A stretch of 64,000 nt of DNA. Origin: Tenacibaculum sp. GTDB taxonomy: Bacteria > Bacteroidota > Bacteroidia > Flavobacteriales > Flavobacteriaceae. Below are positions 52,713-63,329 of this stretch, one piece after another. Position 1 is the first letter of the stretch, and each line of letters begins with the position of its first letter. The position numbers were made by a program, and so were the translations under genes. The stretch is taken from NCBI GenBank assembly GCA_020631475.1, contig JAHDHE010000001.1, positions 32,453 to 96,452 of the forward strand, given 5' to 3'. The notes under the pieces were generated by a model that worked only from the letters and a program-made list of their open reading frames with translations, was not told the origin of the DNA and made no database searches.

Positions 52713-55700
52713 CTATATTTTTTCAATTAACATTTTACTTTTAATGGTGTCAAACTCAATTTCTGTACCATTTTTTAAATCATTTACAAAAACTAACTCA
52801 TTTGTTAATGTTTCAGTTTTAATATAATCTGCATTTGCAGATACCGATTCTTCTAAGTCGGCAGCTTGTAAAATAGTTAACTTTATTTTATCTGTTACTT
52901 CTAATCCTGTGTCTTTACGCGCATTCTGAATTCTATTTATCAACTCTCTTGCAACTCCTTCTTTACGTAAATCTTCGTTTATTGTAACATCTAAAGCAAC
53001 AGTTAAACCTTCTGCATTGGCTACTAACCACCCTTCGATATCCTTTGATGTAATCTCTACATCTGCGGTTTCTAAGGTAATAATTTTCTCATTAATTTCA
53101 ACAGAAATTTTTCCCTCTTTCTCTATTTTAATAATATCATCTTGAGTGAATTTCTGTATCTGATTAGCAATCAGCTTCATATCTTTACCAAACTTAGGTC
53201 CTAATGCTTTAAAATTTGGTTTTATTTGTTTTACTAAAATATCAGAAGCATCATCTAACAGCTCAATTTCTTTAACATTTACCTCTGATTTTATTAAATC
53301 TGCTACTGATAAAATTTCTTCTTTTTGAGTTGCATCTAATACAGGAATCATAATTTTTTGCAATGGCTGACGCACTTTTATCTTCTCTTTAGCTCTTAAC
53401 GATAATACTAATGAAGATATTGTTTGTGCATTTTCCATCTTACGCTCTAATGATTTATCAACTAAATCAGCATTATATTTTGGAAACTCTGCTAAATGCA
53501 CACTTTCAAAATTCTCTTGTTGTGTTGCTTTTGTTAAGTCTTTATACAATCTATCCATGAAGAACGGAGCAATAGGCGCACTTAATTTCGCTACAGATAA
53601 CATACAAGTATATAGAGTTTGGTATGCTGATATTTTATCCTGCGCATACTCTCCTTTCCAAAAACGTCTTCTACATAAACGCACGTACCAGTTACTTAAT
53701 AACTCCTGAACAAAGTCGGAAATTGCTCTAGCGGCTTTTGTTGGTTCGTATTCTGCGTAGAAAGTATCAACTTTTTGGGTTAATGTATTTAATTCTGATA
53801 AAATCCAACGATCAATTTCTGGACGCTCGTTTAATGGAACATCAGCTTCTGCGTAGGTGAAATTATCAATATTTGCATATAAAGTAAAGAATGAATATGT
53901 GTTATATAATGTTCCGAAAAACTTTCTACGAACCTCTTCTATACCAGCAATATCAAATTTTAAATTATCCCAAGGATTTGCATTCGAAATCATGTACCAA
54001 CGCGTAGCATCAGGTCCATATTTCGCTAATGTTTCGAAAGGATCTGTTGCGTTTCCTAAACGCTTAGACATTTTTTGTCCGTTTTTATCTAACACCAATC
54101 CATTAGATACTACATTTTTATACGCAACAGAATCAAAAACCATCGTTCCGATTGCATGTAATGTATAAAACCAACCACGAGTTTGATCTACTCCTTCTGC
54201 AATAAAATCTGCTGGATATGATTTATTATCATCAATTAGTTCTTTATTTTCAAACGGATAATGCCATTGTGCATACGGCATAGAACCAGAATCGAACCAA
54301 ACATCAATTAAATCACTTTCGCGTTGCATTGGTTTTCCTGATGCAGATACTAAAGTAATTTTATCAACTACGTTTTTATGTAAATCGATTGTATCATAGT
54401 TTTCTTCTGACATATTTCCAACTTCAAACTCAGCGAAAATATCTTCGGTCATTACTCCAGCTTCAATGGCACGTTGCATTTCTGATTTCAATTCTTCAAC
54501 AGAACCAATACAGATTTGTTCTGTACCATCTTCTGTTCTCCAAATTGGTAATGGAATTCCCCAAAAACGAGAACGAGATAAATTCCAATCATTGGCATTT
54601 TTTAACCAGTTTCCGAAACGACCTGTACCTGTAGATTCAGGTTTCCAGTTAATTGTTTCGTTTAAACTGTGCATTTTATCTTTTACATCAGTTACTTTAA
54701 TAAACCAAGAATCTAATGGATAATATAAAACTGGCTTATCAGTTCTCCAACAATTTGGGTAACTGTGCACATATTTTTCAACCTTAAAGGCTTTATTTTC
54801 TGTTTTTAATTTAATGGCAATTTCAACATCTACAGATTTATCTGGAGCTTCACCATCGTTATAATATTCGTTCTTAACATATTTACCAGCAAAATCACCC
54901 ATTTCTGGTCTAAATTTACCTTGTAAATCTACTAAAGGAACTGGGTTTTCATTAGCATCTAATACTAACATAGGTGGAACTTCAGGTGTTGCTTGTTTTG
55001 CAACTAAAGCATCATCCGCTCCAAAAGTTGGTGCAGTATGTACAATTCCTGTTCCGTCTTCTGTAGTAACAAAATCCCCAGAAATTACTCTAAATGCATT
55101 TTCTGGATTCTCGTATGGTAATGCATACTCTAATAATTGCTCGTACTTGATTCCTACTAAATCTTTCCCTTTAAATTCGTTTAAAACTGCAAATGGAATT
55201 TGCTTATCTCCTTCAGAATAATTTGCTAATTCAGCTACATCCTCAACTTGGTTAAATTTCTTTCCTGCAAATTGTTTTCCAACTAAATTTTTAGCTAACA
55301 CAACTTGAATTGGCTCGAATGTATATTGATTGAATGTTTTTACTAATACATAATCAATCTTTGGACCAACAGTTAATGCTGTATTACTTGGTAAAGTCCA
55401 AGGAGTCGTTGTCCATGCTAAAAAGTGTACATCTCCATCAACTTGTAAAAATTCTGGCAATGTTTCTTTGATGGTTTTAAACTGAGCAACAACAGTTGTA
55501 TCTGTAACATCTTGATACGTTCCTGGCTGATTTAATTCGTGTGAACTTAAACCTGTACCAGCTTTTGGCGAATATGGTTGAATTGTATACCCTTTATACA
55601 GCAATTTTTTATTGTAAATCTGTTTTAGCAGCCACCAAACAGATTCCATATATTTAGGTTTGTAAGTAATATACGGATCTTCCATATCTACCCAATATCC

Positions 55701-56120
55701 CATTTTTTCGGTTAAATCGTTCCAAATATCTGTATAACGCATTACCGCTTTTTTACAAGCTTCGTTATATTCTTCAACGGTAACTTTTTTACCGATATCT
55801 TCTTTGGTAATTCCTAACTCTTTTTCAACACCTAATTCTACAGGCAATCCGTGAGTATCCCAACCTGCTTTACGTTTAACCTGATAACCTTTCATGGTTT
55901 TGTAACGCGGAAAAATATCTTTAATCGCACGTGCTAAAACATGATGTACTCCCGGTAATCCGTTTGCTGAAGGTGGTCCTTCAAAAAACACAAATGGCTT
56001 ATTTCCTTCACGTGTAGAAACACTTTTTTCGAAGATATTATTTGCTGACCAAGAGTTTAAGATTTCTTCTGCTACTTTTGGCAAGTCAAGTCCTTTATAT
56101 TCAGTAAATTGTTTACTCAT
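52713..56120 (-). CDS. ileS: Isoleucyl-tRNA synthetase
   Basis: This 1135-residue class I synthetase has an HIGH-like GPPSANGLPGVHHVLAR near residues 49-65, a large editing domain (~190-420; TTTPWTLPSNTALTV), and KMSKRLGN. An anticodon-binding region follows (WILSELNTLTQKVD, NWYVRLCRRRFWKG). The long C-terminal part fits the eukaryote-like IleS found in Bacteroidetes. It charges tRNA-Ile with proofreading of valine. Confidence 0.97.
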   Translation of the reverse strand: MSKQFTEYKGLDLPKVAEEILNSWSANNIFEKSVSTREGNKPFVFFEGPPSANGLPGVHHVLARAIKDIFPRYKTMKGYQVKRKAGWDTHGLPVELGVEKELGITKEDIGKKVTVEEYNEACKKAVMRYTDIWNDLTEKMGYWVDMEDPYITYKPKYMESVWWLLKQIYNKKLLYKGYTIQPYSPKAGTGLSSHELNQPGTYQDVTDTTVVAQFKTIKETLPEFLQVDGDVHFLAWTTTPWTLPSNTALTVGPKIDYVLVKTFNQYTFEPIQVVLAKNLVGKQFAGKKFNQVEDVAELANYSEGDKQIPFAVLNEFKGKDLVGIKYEQLLEYALPYENPENAFRVISGDFVTTEDGTGIVHTAPTFGADDALVAKQATPEVPPMLVLDANENPVPLVDLQGKFRPEMGDFAGKYVKNEYYNDGEAPDKSVDVEIAIKLKTENKAFKVEKYVHSYPNCWRTDKPVLYYPLDSWFIKVTDVKDKMHSLNETINWKPESTGTGRFGNWLKNANDWNLSRSRFWGIPLPIWRTEDGTEQICIGSVEELKSEMQRAIEAGVMTEDIFAEFEVGNMSEENYDTIDLHKNVVDKITLVSASGKPMQRESDLIDVWFDSGSMPYAQWHYPFENKELIDDNKSYPADFIAEGVDQTRGWFYTLHAIGTMVFDSVAYKNVVSNGLVLDKNGQKMSKRLGNATDPFETLAKYGPDATRWYMISNANPWDNLKFDIAGIEEVRRKFFGTLYNTYSFFTLYANIDNFTYAEADVPLNERPEIDRWILSELNTLTQKVDTFYAEYEPTKAARAISDFVQELLSNWYVRLCRRRFWKGEYAQDKISAYQTLYTCMLSVAKLSAPIAPFFMDRLYKDLTKATQQENFESVHLAEFPKYNADLVDKSLERKMENAQTISSLVLSLRAKEKIKVRQPLQKIMIPVLDATQKEEILSVADLIKSEVNVKEIELLDDASDILVKQIKPNFKALGPKFGKDMKLIANQIQKFTQDDIIKIEKEGKISVEINEKIITLETADVEITSKDIEGWLVANAEGLTVALDVTINEDLRKEGVARELINRIQNARKDTGLEVTDKIKLTILQAADLEESVSANADYIKTETLTNELVFVNDLKNGTEIEFDTIKSKMLIEKI

Positions 56121-56336
56121 TTTATGCTGCTGTATATTGAACTTGCGAAATTACGTATTTTCTTGAAAAAACATAAATAAAAATCAATATCAAAATTAAA
56201 CAAAATTATTTTTTTGTTTAATTCTTAACATAAAGATTACATTTTTAATAAAAATAAACTTTTTTTTTTAATGAAAAATTGGTCAATACAATAAAATTGA
56301 TGATTTTTGACATAATTAATTCAAATTGAAAACACA
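56121..56336. other. AT-rich intergenic region between ileS and susC
   Basis: These 216 bp separate two divergent genes. No gene or strong hairpin is visible. A TAATTTCG near-match to the -7 box lies upstream of ileS on the minus strand. No clear box is found for susC. Confidence 0.4.
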
Positions 56337-59300
56337 ATGAAAAAAAAGTTTAATGGATTTTTAACGCTACTATTAGCGTTTATTGTGCATGTAACCCTTG
56401 CGCAAGAAAAAACAATATCAGGTAACGTAAAAGATTCTGGTGGATCATTGCCCGGCGTTAGTATTTTAATTAAGAATACTACAACTGGAACTGAAACAGA
56501 TTTTGATGGTAATTATTCTATTAAAGCTAAAAATGGAGATGTCTTAGTTTTTAGTTTTGTAGGTATGCAAACCATCGAAAGAATTGTTTCTTCAAGTAAC
56601 AGAATAGATGTTACTATGACTGAAGACCAAAACCTACTTGAAGAAGTGGTTGTTACTGCAGTAGGTATTAAACGTAAACAAGATGAAATTACAACTGCAA
56701 ACCAAGTTGTAAAAGCTGATGAATTAAATCAAGCTGTTAACCCTGATGCTGTCCAGGCTCTTTCCGGTAAAGTATCTGGTTTACAAATCAATACAACATC
56801 TGCAGGTTTGGCACCTAATACTCAAATAACATTAAGAGGAGCTAGATCTATATCTGGGAATAATGATGCTCTTATCGTTATTGACAATATTGTTTCTACA
56901 GCTGAAGTACTATCAACTTTAGATCCTAACACCATTGAATCAATGAATGTTATTAAAGGTGCTAATGGTGCTGCTCTTTATGGTGAATTAGGTGCTGCAG
57001 GGGTAATTATTGTAACGACAAAAAAAGGAATTAAAGGATCTGATAAATTTTCTGTAGACTTTAAATCTTCTGTTACTGTTGAAAGCATTGCATATTTACC
57101 TGAAACTCAAGATCGTTTTGGTCAAGGTTGGGGAGGTGTTATTGAAACAGTAGATCAGGGTTCTTGGGGTGTACCATATAATGGAGCTATCATTTCTACC
57201 GGTTCTCCTGACGCTAATGGAAACTTTAGAAATGTACCATATAGTCATATAGAAGATAATATTTTACCTTTTTTCAGTGAAGGATACAACTTTCAAAATG
57301 CAATATCTTTAGCTGGAGGAAACACAGAAACTGGTTTTTTAAACTTTGGTTATTTAAGACAAGATTTATCTGGGGTTATTCCTGGAGCAAAGTTAGTTAA
57401 AAACAATTTCTCTTTAACTACTGGAAAAAAATTAGGAAAATTAAGAATTCAAGGTATAGCTAGATATACTGATGAAAAAACAAATGATGTAAATGATGAT
57501 CTTTATAGAAGATTAGCAAATACTCCTGGAAATATTCCTGTAGAATTATTTAACAGCGGAAGTAATGATGACCACTGGACTATTTATGATGATAGCCCTT
57601 ACTGGACATTAAAAAATGATCGTAGACCTGGTAGAAGAGAAATCGTTGACTTATCTGCTGAATTAAGCTACGAATTCAATGATAACATTAGTGCTGTGTT
57701 AAGATCATCAGTAAGAAGTCTTAAAAACAATGATAAAATAAAAAGAAATGCTTTTGAAGACACTATTCTTTGGCCTGCAGCTGGAAATAGATCTATTCGC
57801 TCTAGATATAGAGTTGATAATTATAATGAAAGAAATATTTACACTGATTTATTAGTTAACTTTGATTATAATTTAACCGACGATTTAACCTTTAAATCTA
57901 ACGTAGGTTTAAACGCTACTGACTTTAGTTCAATTTTTTACAGAAAGGAAGGTTTTGATTTATCAATACCAGGTTTATTTAATTTTGGAAATGTAACATC
58001 TGTTCCTTCAATTGAAGAAGAAAACATAAAGAAAAGAACTGCTAGTGTCTTTGCTCAAATTGACTTAGGTTTTAAAGATTATTTATTTTTAAATATGACT
58101 GGAAGAAATGACTGGAACTCGGTACTACCAAAACAAAACAGAAGTTTCTTTTACCCTTCAGTAGGTGTTTCATTTATTCCTACAAAAGCTTTTCCTAATT
58201 TAAAAAGTAAAGTTTTACACAAAGCAAAAGTATCTGCTAGTTATGTAAAAACAGGTAATGCTAGTGCTCTTGACCCTCATCAATTTTCAAGAAGGACAGA
58301 AAATTCTGGTACTTTTCCAAGTACAGGATTAATTTCTTTAGTTGCCGAAGGAACTGTTGTAGATGCTAATATAAAACCAGAATTTATCAATTCTTATGAA
58401 GCAAATATTAACTTAGAATTCTTAAATGTTAGAGGCCCAAGAATAACTTTAGATGCTTCGGGTTCTTTTTCTAAAAACACCGATCAAATTTTAGGCATTA
58501 CTAGTTCTTCTACACCTGGAACAACTAATGCAATTATCAACGTTGGTGAAACCTCTTCAAGATCTTTTGAAATAGATTTAGGTTTTACACCTTTTAAAAC
58601 AGAAAATTTTGAATTAAACGGTAGAGTTGGTTATAGTACGTACAGAACAGTAGTTGATAAGGTAACAAATGGTTCAGACAGAGTTGAAGTAGGAGAGACT
58701 ACTGGTACAATTGGTGCTTATGCAATTGAAGGACAAGAATTCCCTGTTTTGTTAGGTACAGGTTACTCGAGAGACGACCAAGGCAGAGTTATAATAGATA
58801 CTAACGGTAACCCTATTAATGATTCTGAATTAAAAGTTTTAGGAAACACTACTCCAGATTATATTTTAAATTTTTCTTTAAATGCAAGATATAAAGGCTT
58901 CCGTTTTGCTGCAGTTGGAGATTATAGAACTGGTCATGTTTTCTATAATGGTATTAAAGCTCAATTAGCTGGTCAAGGTAGAACTATTGAAACAACACAT
59001 AATGATAGACTTCCTTTTATCTTCCCTAACTCAACTGTTCAAGGATCTGGAGTTACCAACACAACTGTATTAACAGCTAATTCTGGTAGTGCTTTTGGCC
59101 CTGGTGCTGATCCTTTTGTACACCCATATAACTTTGCTTACGACTATTATACTGGTAATTATACTAGATTTGATGAAAATTTTGTTACCGATGCAACTGC
59201 TTTTAAATTAAGAGAAGTTTCTATAAGTTATGATTTGCCTGCTAAATTTATTGAAAAAATAAATTTAAGTAGATTTAATATTGGTTTAAGTGGTAGAAAT

Positions 59301-59432
59301 TTATGGACAAGTTTAACTGAAGATAACTTAGATTATAATGATCCTGAATATGGAGGTAGAAATGGTCTTGCTTTTTATGGTATAACACCTCCTACAAGAT
59401 TTTATACACTTTCTGTTAATTTATCTTTTTAA
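56337..59432 (+). CDS. SusC/RagA TonB-dependent outer-membrane receptor (second locus)
   Basis: This 1031-residue protein has a signal peptide (LLLAFIVHVTLAQ), a carboxypeptidase-regulatory-like domain (~24-95; ISGNVKDSGGSLPGVSILIKN), a plug (~115-240; GANGAALYGELGAAGVIIVTTKKG) and a barrel ending in TLSVNLSF. It imports a nutrient together with the SusD-like protein encoded 25 bp downstream. No catabolic genes accompany it, so the substrate cannot be guessed. Confidence 0.95.
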   Translation: MKKKFNGFLTLLLAFIVHVTLAQEKTISGNVKDSGGSLPGVSILIKNTTTGTETDFDGNYSIKAKNGDVLVFSFVGMQTIERIVSSSNRIDVTMTEDQNLLEEVVVTAVGIKRKQDEITTANQVVKADELNQAVNPDAVQALSGKVSGLQINTTSAGLAPNTQITLRGARSISGNNDALIVIDNIVSTAEVLSTLDPNTIESMNVIKGANGAALYGELGAAGVIIVTTKKGIKGSDKFSVDFKSSVTVESIAYLPETQDRFGQGWGGVIETVDQGSWGVPYNGAIISTGSPDANGNFRNVPYSHIEDNILPFFSEGYNFQNAISLAGGNTETGFLNFGYLRQDLSGVIPGAKLVKNNFSLTTGKKLGKLRIQGIARYTDEKTNDVNDDLYRRLANTPGNIPVELFNSGSNDDHWTIYDDSPYWTLKNDRRPGRREIVDLSAELSYEFNDNISAVLRSSVRSLKNNDKIKRNAFEDTILWPAAGNRSIRSRYRVDNYNERNIYTDLLVNFDYNLTDDLTFKSNVGLNATDFSSIFYRKEGFDLSIPGLFNFGNVTSVPSIEEENIKKRTASVFAQIDLGFKDYLFLNMTGRNDWNSVLPKQNRSFFYPSVGVSFIPTKAFPNLKSKVLHKAKVSASYVKTGNASALDPHQFSRRTENSGTFPSTGLISLVAEGTVVDANIKPEFINSYEANINLEFLNVRGPRITLDASGSFSKNTDQILGITSSSTPGTTNAIINVGETSSRSFEIDLGFTPFKTENFELNGRVGYSTYRTVVDKVTNGSDRVEVGETTGTIGAYAIEGQEFPVLLGTGYSRDDQGRVIIDTNGNPINDSELKVLGNTTPDYILNFSLNARYKGFRFAAVGDYRTGHVFYNGIKAQLAGQGRTIETTHNDRLPFIFPNSTVQGSGVTNTTVLTANSGSAFGPGADPFVHPYNFAYDYYTGNYTRFDENFVTDATAFKLREVSISYDLPAKFIEKINLSRFNIGLSGRNLWTSLTEDNLDYNDPEYGGRNGLAFYGITPPTRFYTLSVNLSF

Positions 59433-59457
59433 AAAATAAAAAATAAAAATATTAAAA

Positions 59458-60927
59458 ATGAAAAAAATATTAAAACTAACATCTATACTATTACTTTTTG
59501 TAAGTATCGTATCTTGTGATGATTATTTAGATGTTAATGATACTATAGATGATCCTACACTTGAAAATGTAGATCCTAACCGATTATTCGTAGGAACTCA
59601 GACTTTGACTGCTGAAAATTATGCAGATGAATTAAACAGAGTTGGAAACTGGATGGGTGTTGCTTGGTCTGGTAATTATAATGCTTTTAATGACGCTTAT
59701 GGTGATGAAAGTAGATATTTACTTTCTAGTACGTTTTATAATGAAGTTTGGGATAACACGTATCGTTTTGCTTCAAACTTTGCAGCTATTGAGCGATATA
59801 ATGATGGTAGAAACTGGAACAATCAAAAAGCTGCAGCTAAAATATCTAGAGCTTTTTATATGCAATACATTGTAGATTTATATGGAAATGTACCTTTTTC
59901 TGAAGCTTTTAAAGGAGGTGAAAATCTTTTTAATAAATATGATGATGCTGAATCTATTTACAAAAATTTAATCTCTCTAACCGATGAAGCAATTCAATTG
60001 ATAGATAATGGTGCAAATTCTGAAGATTTTGGTCGTTTTGATATAGTTTTTGGAGGTCACATGCCAAGTTGGAAACAATTTGCACAGACTTTAAAATTAA
60101 GATTATTAACTCGTTTAGTTTTAAAAGCAAGAAATGATGGTGGAGATTTACTTACCTATGTAAATACTAAATTTGCTGAATTAAATACAGCTCAATTTAT
60201 TTCACAAGATGTTACTGTTAATCCTGGCTATGCAAATGCTGACAATATTCAAAACCCTTTTTGGGAAACATATGGTTTTAATGTTGCAGGAGTTCCTACA
60301 AATCAAGGTAGACAAACTGGACCTTCTCAATTTGCTTTTGATTTATTAACTAATTCAAATGATAATAGATTGAACAGATTATGGAGACCAAATATTATAA
60401 GTGGTCACTTCACTGCTACTCAACAGAATGGTACAGGAAATTCTGCTTCAATTGGAGTTGGAGTTTTAAAAGGTGCCGATGCTCGTTTACCAATTATGCT
60501 TGCTGCTGAAAGCTACTTCTTACAAGCTGAAGCAGTTGAAAGAGGATATTTAACAGGTAACGCTAAAGCACTATTTGACCAAGGTGTAACTGCTTCTTTT
60601 AACACACTTGGAGCTTCTGGTGCTGCAACTTATATTTCAAATAATGATTCTAATATAGACTTAGGATACAATGGAGGAGATGCTTTAAGAGCAATCATTA
60701 CTCAAAAGTGGATTGCTTTAACTAGTGTATCTGGAGCTGAATTGTGGATCGAATATAATAGAACTGGTTTCCCAGCAAACTTACCATTACCAAGTGGTTC
60801 TACTGACCCTAATATTCCTGTAAGATTATTATACCCTGCTTCTGAATACTCAGGTAATTCAAGTAATGTTGTAAATCAAAGTAGAAGTGACGGTTTCTCT
60901 TCTAAGATTTTTTGGGATGTTAATTAA
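59458..60927 (+). CDS. SusD/RagB-family outer-membrane lipoprotein (second locus)
   Basis: This 489-residue protein has a lipoprotein signal (LLLFVSIVSCDDYLDVND). It has helical TPR-like segments (RAFYMQYIVDLYGNVPFSEAF) and the C-terminal PVRLLYPASEY typical of SusD. It is the substrate-binding partner of the preceding SusC. A third lipoprotein gene follows after 21 bp. Confidence 0.92.
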   Translation: MKKILKLTSILLLFVSIVSCDDYLDVNDTIDDPTLENVDPNRLFVGTQTLTAENYADELNRVGNWMGVAWSGNYNAFNDAYGDESRYLLSSTFYNEVWDNTYRFASNFAAIERYNDGRNWNNQKAAAKISRAFYMQYIVDLYGNVPFSEAFKGGENLFNKYDDAESIYKNLISLTDEAIQLIDNGANSEDFGRFDIVFGGHMPSWKQFAQTLKLRLLTRLVLKARNDGGDLLTYVNTKFAELNTAQFISQDVTVNPGYANADNIQNPFWETYGFNVAGVPTNQGRQTGPSQFAFDLLTNSNDNRLNRLWRPNIISGHFTATQQNGTGNSASIGVGVLKGADARLPIMLAAESYFLQAEAVERGYLTGNAKALFDQGVTASFNTLGASGAATYISNNDSNIDLGYNGGDALRAIITQKWIALTSVSGAELWIEYNRTGFPANLPLPSGSTDPNIPVRLLYPASEYSGNSSNVVNQSRSDGFSSKIFWDVN

Positions 60928-60948
60928 TATTTAAAAAATTTAAAAAAA

Positions 60949-61470
60949 ATGAAAACATTAAATAATAAAAAAATCTTATCTGCTATTTTCGCATTTGCAC
61001 TAATTTTCACATCTTGTGATCAAGATGTAAGTGTTGAAGATATTGAAAGGTTTAACAGTACTAATGCTGTAGTTGAAGAAAGTTCAATTACTGTTAAAGA
61101 AGGAAATGACGCAAGTTTTACAATCGTTCAAGAAAATTTAATTGAGCGAAAAATAGATGCTCAAGAATTGTATGCTTGGGTTTCTGGACAAATAGGAATT
61201 AGAATAGTTGGAGGTACTGCTACTGAAGGTGTAGATTACTCTTTTAATTTAGATCCTATCTATCCTAATGTTAGTATATATTTACTTCAAGATGGATATT
61301 ACTACCCTTATGATGCTACTCAAAGCTTAAAGCATGTTGTAAGCAATATACTTACTATAAATAATGATGGAATAACTGAAGGTGAAGAAACTATTGAACT
61401 ACAATTTTTCCCTGTAGGTTTAGCAGGTGTTATTATCAATGATACTTTAACTATTAAGATTAACGATTAG
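60949..61470 (+). CDS. Calx-beta-like surface lipoprotein
   Basis: This 173-residue protein has a lipoprotein signal (AFALIFTSCDQDV) and one beta-sandwich unit. The segments GGTATEGVDYSFN and LTINNDGITEGEETIELQF match the Calx-beta repeat pattern. As third gene of a SusC/SusD operon it is probably a surface-exposed accessory binding protein. A terminator follows at 61497. Confidence 0.75.
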   Translation: MKTLNNKKILSAIFAFALIFTSCDQDVSVEDIERFNSTNAVVEESSITVKEGNDASFTIVQENLIERKIDAQELYAWVSGQIGIRIVGGTATEGVDYSFNLDPIYPNVSIYLLQDGYYYPYDATQSLKHVVSNILTINNDGITEGEETIELQFFPVGLAGVIINDTLTIKIND

Positions 61471-61496
61471 TCGTTTATAATTATTTGATTACAAAT

Positions 61497-61526
61497 TGAA
61501 ACCACTCTTCATTAGGGTGGTTTCTT
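61497..61526 (+). terminator. Terminator after the second SusCD operon
   Basis: GAAACCAC and GTGGTTTC form an 8-bp stem with an AT-rich loop, followed by TTTATTTTT. Confidence 0.75.
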
Positions 61527-61539
61527 TATTTTTAAAAAT

Positions 61540-62436
61540 TGTCTCGTCTTGAAATAGCGTTACACTAAATTTTAAGTGTAATGAAAAATAAGTATGTAAA
61601 GCGCACCCAAAAAGACTATACGATGTCTTTTAAGTTAGAAGTTGTTCTGGAAATCGAGCAAGGAGAACTCACACGTTCTCAGGCATTAGACAGTATGGTA
61701 TTCAAGCAAAATCTACTATTAGAGATTGGCTCAAGAAATATGGTAACTTTGATTGGGAAAATCAAAGTTATAAATCAATGCCAAAAAGTCCACAACAACG
61801 TATTTTAGAACTTGAAGAAAAAATCAAGTTATTAGAGAAACAAAAAGCCAGAGCAGAACATTTAGCAGAACGAGCTGATAAGAAGGCTATTTTGTTTGAT
61901 ATGATGATTGAGTTAGTAGAGAAAGAGTTTAATATTCCTATCAGAAAAAACTCAAAACCTTATTTATTTATCTTTAATAACTGATGCTTACTCTAAAAAG
62001 ATTGTAGGTTATAATCTATCAAACACATTAGAAACAGCACAAAGTATAAAAGCTTTGAAATTGGCTGTTAAAAATAGACAATACCCACAAAATCAATTAA
62101 TTCATCATTCTAATAGAGACTTATAATATTGTAGTAATAACTACCAAAAACTACTAGATAAGAATAACATACAATGTAATATGACAGAACAGCATGATTC
62201 TTATCAAAACGCTATTGTAGAACGTGTTAATGGTGTTTTAAAACAAGAATTTTTAATCAATACTAAAAATATTGACTTAAAAATAATGCAACAAATAATA
62301 AAACAAAGTATTGGTATTTACAATACTAAAAAACTACATTTATCTTGTAATATGCTAACACCAGAACAAATTCACAAACAATGTGAAATTAAAAGAAAAA
62401 CATATAAAAAATGTAACAGTTATTTAGGACTAATCA
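61540..62436 (+). mobile_element. Decayed IS3-family insertion sequence
   Basis: The ends are imperfect inverted repeats: TGTCTCGTCTTGAAATAG at 61540 onward, and a region whose reverse complement begins TGATTAGTCCTAAATAAC ending at about 62436. Roughly two thirds of the inner 19 bp match. Between them are remains of orfA and orfB. At ~0.9 kb it is shorter than a full IS3 element (1.2-1.5 kb), in line with an internal deletion. Confidence 0.75.
61581..62421 (+). pseudogene. IS3 transposase remnant (orfA + orfB, frameshift, deletion, stop)
   Basis: The frame begins at 61581 with MSFKLEVVLEIEQGELTRSQAL at residue 15 onward. It then shifts at ~61687, where a missing base breaks the frame; the next frame continues QYGIQAKSTIRDWLKKYG. 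It goes on to PQQRILELEEKIKLLEKQ and FNIPIRKNS, the end of orfA. Then YLSLITDAYSKKIVGY of orfB follows almost at once, so the start of the DDE domain, including its first Asp, is deleted. HSNRDL-stop-YCS carries a nonsense codon at ~62124 where active elements read HSDRGxQYCS. The final Glu region (NAIVERVNGVLKQEF) remains. It is non-functional. Confidence 0.85.
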
Positions 62437-62448
62437 GATCTATTAAAA

Positions 62449-63210
62449 TTAAGCCATTTCTCTTTCTTTTTTTATTTGTTCGTAGGCTGCTTGAATTTTC
62501 TGAAACTTTTCATTCGCTCCTTTTTTATGTTCTTCTCCTAAGCCTTGCAATTTATCTGGATGGTATTTTTTTGCCATTTTTCGATATGCCTTTTTCACTT
62601 CATTATCTGTAGCAGATTTAGTAATTTCTAACATTTTATAAGCGCTATCTGCCTCATTATAAAACATTGCTTTAATTGATACATAATCATAATCGTTTAT
62701 ATATAAATACCCTGATATTTTTCTTATTTCTTGCTCTTCAGGTGATGTTACATATCCGTCTGCTTTCGCAATCCCGAATAAAAAATGTAATAATTGTAAC
62801 CGTGAAGAATGTGACATATGTTGACGAATTTGCATACAAACCTGACGTGTAGAAATTTGTCGCTTCATAATTCCGTTAAACAACTTAAACGCATGATTTG
62901 CGCGCTCTTTACCGTACATATTTACAAAATGCATACGTACATAATCTAATTCACGCTGATCTACTCTTCCATCAGATTTTATTACTACTGATGCTAAAAT
63001 CAACAAACTAATTTCGAAATCTCCTGATGTAGCTCTACCTCTTTGTTGTGTACGTTGTGCCTGTCTTTGATATTCTTGTTGCTCTTGTGTAAAATCTTCA
63101 ATCGAAATTCCATCAATAAAACTACCAACAGCAAATCCTATAATTGCTCCTATTGGACCTCCCATTGTAAATCCTGCTCCAGCTCCGAGCCATTTTGCAA
63201 ACTTTCCCAT
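62449..63210 (-). CDS. TerB-like / DnaJ-domain co-chaperone (DjlA-like)
   Basis: This 253-residue protein has an N-terminal Gly-rich hydrophobic segment (FTMGGPIGAIIGFAVGSF, probable membrane anchor). A TerB-like helical domain follows (~65-175; LLILASVVIKSDGRVDQREL, GIAKADGYVTSPEEQEI), then a C-terminal J domain (~185-250) with the HPD motif (KYHPDKL). The layout matches DjlA, which stimulates DnaK at the membrane. Its end lies 13 bp past the IS remnant. Confidence 0.9.
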   Translation of the reverse strand: MGKFAKWLGAGAGFTMGGPIGAIIGFAVGSFIDGISIEDFTQEQQEYQRQAQRTQQRGRATSGDFEISLLILASVVIKSDGRVDQRELDYVRMHFVNMYGKERANHAFKLFNGIMKRQISTRQVCMQIRQHMSHSSRLQLLHFLFGIAKADGYVTSPEEQEIRKISGYLYINDYDYVSIKAMFYNEADSAYKMLEITKSATDNEVKKAYRKMAKKYHPDKLQGLGEEHKKGANEKFQKIQAAYEQIKKEREMA

Positions 63211-63273
63211 TCTTAAATTTTAAAGTCGTAAAGATAGTATTAACTGTTTACAAAAAAGAGTGATTTGTTTTGG

Positions 63274-63305
63274 TTTGATTCTTGCTTTTAAATAAAGTAT
63301 CTTTG
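63274..63305 (+). promoter_or_regulatory. Promoter of the bacilliredoxin gene
   Basis: TTTG (63274-63277) and TATCTTTG (63298-63305) are spaced by 20 bp, a good flavobacterial -33/-7 pair, 25 bp before the start codon. Confidence 0.7.
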
Positions 63306-63329
63306 CACTAAATTTTTAATTAAAAAAAT

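Noticed and set aside
61581..61984. Programmed frameshift between IS3 orfA and orfB
   Set aside because: The frame change is inside the HTH part of orfA, not at the usual orfA end with a slippery run, and orfB is also broken by a deletion and a stop.
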